Assembly (NCBI RefSeq): GCF_018332655.1
Contig: NZ_BOQL01000060.1
Location: 1-50,290, forward strand
Direction: 5' to 3'
Length of the DNA stretch: 50,290 nt
DNA from: Actinoplanes auranticolor
Lineage (GTDB): Bacteria; Actinomycetota; Actinomycetes; Mycobacteriales; Micromonosporaceae
Positions 48,792 through 50,290 of the stretch are shown here, in pieces. Both the position numbers and the translations under genes were made by a program. How positions within the stretch are numbered: position 1 is the first letter of the stretch; each line of letters begins with the position of its first letter. Below the pieces are notes generated by a model. That model ran no database searches. It worked only from the letters and a program-made list of their open reading frames with translations, and was not told the origin of the DNA.

Positions 48792-48917
48792 GAGTTTCCT
48801 TCGCGGATGCCAGGCGTGACGGCGTTGGTCGAAGGTCGCCAATGTAGCGCCGCGTCGGATCTCCGCCGGTACGGGCGGGGGTGTACCACCGGTACACCCC
48901 ACTGGTAACCTGCCGGC

Positions 48918-49451
48918 ATGCGAGTCGCCGTCAAGGTTGTGGGAACCACGGGCGTCATAGTTCTGATCAGCTGTCCGTTGTGGGCCCCGCAGTGGGGCGC
49001 CGGCATCCTGGGCGAGATCTCCGGGCAGCCGCTGCCGGTGAGCGTGGCCGTGGTGGCCGCATTCTTCGGCCTCGTCGCGCTGTACTGCCGGGTGCTGCAC
49101 CGCACGCTGGTGCTGGTGCGTCGCGATGCCCGGTCCGCTGCGCCCGCCTCGGTGTGGTGGATGTTCGCCATCCCGTACAACTTCGTCGAGGACTTCTTCA
49201 TCGTCCACCGGATCGCCGCCTCGGTGGCCGTCGATGCGCGGGTCCCGGCCCGCGCCTTACGGCGCTGGTCGGCGGTCGGCTACGGCTGGTGCACCCTGCA
49301 GATCGTGTCGCTGTTTCCCGGAGCCTCCGGCTTCGCCGCCGGGATCCTGGCCGGGCTGCTGTGGGCGGCGCACTGGGTGATGACCGTACGCATGAACCGT
49401 CGCCTCACCGCCGGGCGCGTGCCCGCCGGGGCCGTCGCCGCGACACGGTAG
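48918..49451 (+). CDS. Small integral membrane protein, unknown function
   Basis: 177 residues; ATG 48918. Four hydrophobic segments: VVGTTGVIVLISCPLWA, VSVAVVAAFFGLVALYC, an amphipathic WWMFAIPYNFVEDFFIVHRI, and TLQIVSLFPGASGFAAGILA (then GLLWAAHWVM). The PYNFVEDFFIVHRI segment is distinctive. No named domain is recognised. The TetR gene begins 10 bp after its stop, so the two likely share a transcript or the regulator has its own leaderless start. Confidence 0.7.
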   Translation: MRVAVKVVGTTGVIVLISCPLWAPQWGAGILGEISGQPLPVSVAVVAAFFGLVALYCRVLHRTLVLVRRDARSAAPASVWWMFAIPYNFVEDFFIVHRIAASVAVDARVPARALRRWSAVGYGWCTLQIVSLFPGASGFAAGILAGLLWAAHWVMTVRMNRRLTAGRVPAGAVAATR

Positions 49452-49460
49452 GTTCACCGG

Positions 49461-50024
49461 ATGCCGCTGCCGCGCTTCGACCGGTTGCCTCCGGGCACCC
49501 GGGCGGCCATCCTCGCCGTCGCCCGCAGCCACTTCGCCCGCGCCGGCCGGCATGAGGCGTCGTTCAACCAGATCATCGCCGACGCGGGGATCTCCAAGAC
49601 CACGGCCTACCACTATTTCGACGGCAAGGACGACCTCTTCGCCGCCGTCGTCGCCGACGTGACCGGCCGGACGCTGACGGCGCTGGGTCCCTGGGCCGAG
49701 GCCGGCACCGCGGAAGCGCTGTGGGAGCAGGTGACGGCCGGGACCCACCGGCTGCTCGCGCACCTGCGCGACCATCCCGACGACCGGGCGGTCCTGGCCG
49801 GCGCGTCGCTCAGCGAGCAGAGCAGTCCGTGGATCGACCACCTCGTCGGCAACGCCCTGCGCCTCGGCCTGATCGACACCCACCCCGACCTCGAACTGAT
49901 CACCATGGCGACCGCGGCCGTCATCGGCACCGTCGACGGCTGGGCTCTGCGCCGGCCGGACGCAAACCCGGGGGAAGCGCTGATCATCCTCCTCAGGCGG
50001 CTCTGGAACACTCCGCAGAAGTAG
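49461..50024 (+). CDS. TetR-family regulator
   Basis: 187 residues; ATG 49461. N-terminal TetR HTH: AAILAVARSHFARAGRHEAS, FNQIIADAGISKTTAYHYFD, GKDDLFAAVVADV. The ~120-residue C-terminal ligand domain (LWEQVTAGTHRLLAHLRDHP, ATAAVIGTVDGWALRRPDA) is of ordinary length. A TAGGTT hexamer overlapping the upstream gene's stop could be a -10 for a leaderless transcript. The target is probably the membrane gene just upstream. Confidence 0.9.
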   Translation: MPLPRFDRLPPGTRAAILAVARSHFARAGRHEASFNQIIADAGISKTTAYHYFDGKDDLFAAVVADVTGRTLTALGPWAEAGTAEALWEQVTAGTHRLLAHLRDHPDDRAVLAGASLSEQSSPWIDHLVGNALRLGLIDTHPDLELITMATAAVIGTVDGWALRRPDANPGEALIILLRRLWNTPQK

Positions 50025-50166
50025 CGGCAAAGGCGACGCCCGCGATGTGGGTGTTGAACGGGGTGTGCAGCCGGTACGGCTCGGTGTCGACCCGGGCGAA
50101 GCCGGCGGCGCGGAGCAGGCCGGCCAGGTCCCTCTCAAGCGCGACCGCGGCCCGGCAGCCCGGCAC
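49993..50166 (-). pseudogene. C-terminal fragment of a methyltransferase-like protein
   Basis: The minus-strand frame from about 50166 reads CRAAVALERDLAGLLRAAGF, ARVDTEPYRLHTPFNTHIAG, VAFAATSAECSRAA and ends at TGA 49995-49993, overlapping the TetR 3' end. The pattern AGLLRAAGF..V...PYRLHTPFNTH resembles the last ~50 residues of class I SAM-dependent methyltransferases. Upstream sequence up to the window edge does not continue it in frame (another frame ends at TGA 50137-50135), so it is a remnant or frameshifted gene. Confidence 0.4.
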
Positions 50167-50290
50167 CGGCCGAGGTGTACGCCACGACGGTGCTGTCGGC
50201 CGGTTTCACCTGATCGAGCCGCTGCTGCACCAGGCGATTGTCACTCGCCCGGGCCGGGGGGTGTCCCTATGGGTTTCGTCAAGCGGCGAG

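Noticed and set aside
1..50290. CRISPR arrays, tRNA/rRNA genes, intact IS elements, attachment sites
   Set aside because: No regularly spaced repeats, no cloverleaf with CCA/TPsiC signals, and no transposase or integrase catalytic motifs were recognised by eye. The integrase-like domain at 23250-23070 lacks the catalytic part.

Overview
The window is high-GC actinomycete DNA. SD-led GTG/ATG starts, F420- and PQQ-type enzymes, Tat signals, a VanRS pair and a ThuA/sorbosone-dehydrogenase giant all fit a filamentous soil actinomycete, most likely Micromonosporaceae (Actinoplanes-like). That placement is inferred from gene content; there is no rRNA here. I saw no tRNA, CRISPR array or intact insertion sequence.

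Layout. 1-884: end of a small two-gene unit with a tandem-YbaB protein. 1085-3409: secreted Asp-box (sialidase-like) protein. 3.4-4.7 kb: a decayed DUF1963 gene, a hypothetical gene and a Ser/Gly-repeat mini-ORF. 4.7-8.6 kb: XRE/MmyB regulator, aldo/keto reductase, AraC regulator and an alpha/beta hydrolase. The XRE and reductase upstream regions share an 18-bp operator-like sequence in opposite orientations. 8.9-11.4 kb: divergent pair of paralogous serine hydrolases. 11.4-13 kb: winged-helix regulator and a TerC gene preceded by a yybP-ykoY (Mn2+) riboswitch whose 3' side can refold into a hairpin hiding the ribosome-binding site. 13-14.3 kb: two frame-disrupted genes, one an eRF1-like (baeRF) relic. 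14.4-21.8 kb: a giant membrane-anchored multicopper oxidase (MnxG-like) divergent from a secreted PKD-like protein, with a perfect 10-4-10 palindrome between them.

21.9-34.7 kb is a xylan side-chain utilisation locus: a LacI-type repressor carrying an integrase arm-type N-terminal domain, GH30 glucuronoxylanase, GH67 alpha-glucuronidase, DUF624 protein, a lipoprotein plus two-permease sugar importer, and GH127 beta-L-arabinofuranosidase. The GH30 and GH127 enzymes end in an almost identical ~415-bp CBM13/ricin-type module. The logical flow is secreted debranching and depolymerisation, uptake by the importer, and cytoplasmic GH67 cleavage.

34.7-37.4 kb is a graveyard around an intact VanR/VanS two-component system: a DinB-domain stub joined to an SDR stub on one side, and a broken vanH (D-lactate dehydrogenase) on the other. 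The glycopeptide sensor remains, but the vanHAX output is not intact in this window. 37.8-44.3 kb: a 1935-residue secreted ThuA/sorbosone-dehydrogenase/PKD/CBM6 protein and a small His-headed membrane protein. 44.3-50.3 kb: LLM oxidoreductase, small membrane proteins, a seven-blade RCC1/BLIP-II-like protein, MerR and TetR regulators, an H1-like nucleoid-protein candidate with 39-bp tandem repeats, and a methyltransferase-like fragment at the edge.
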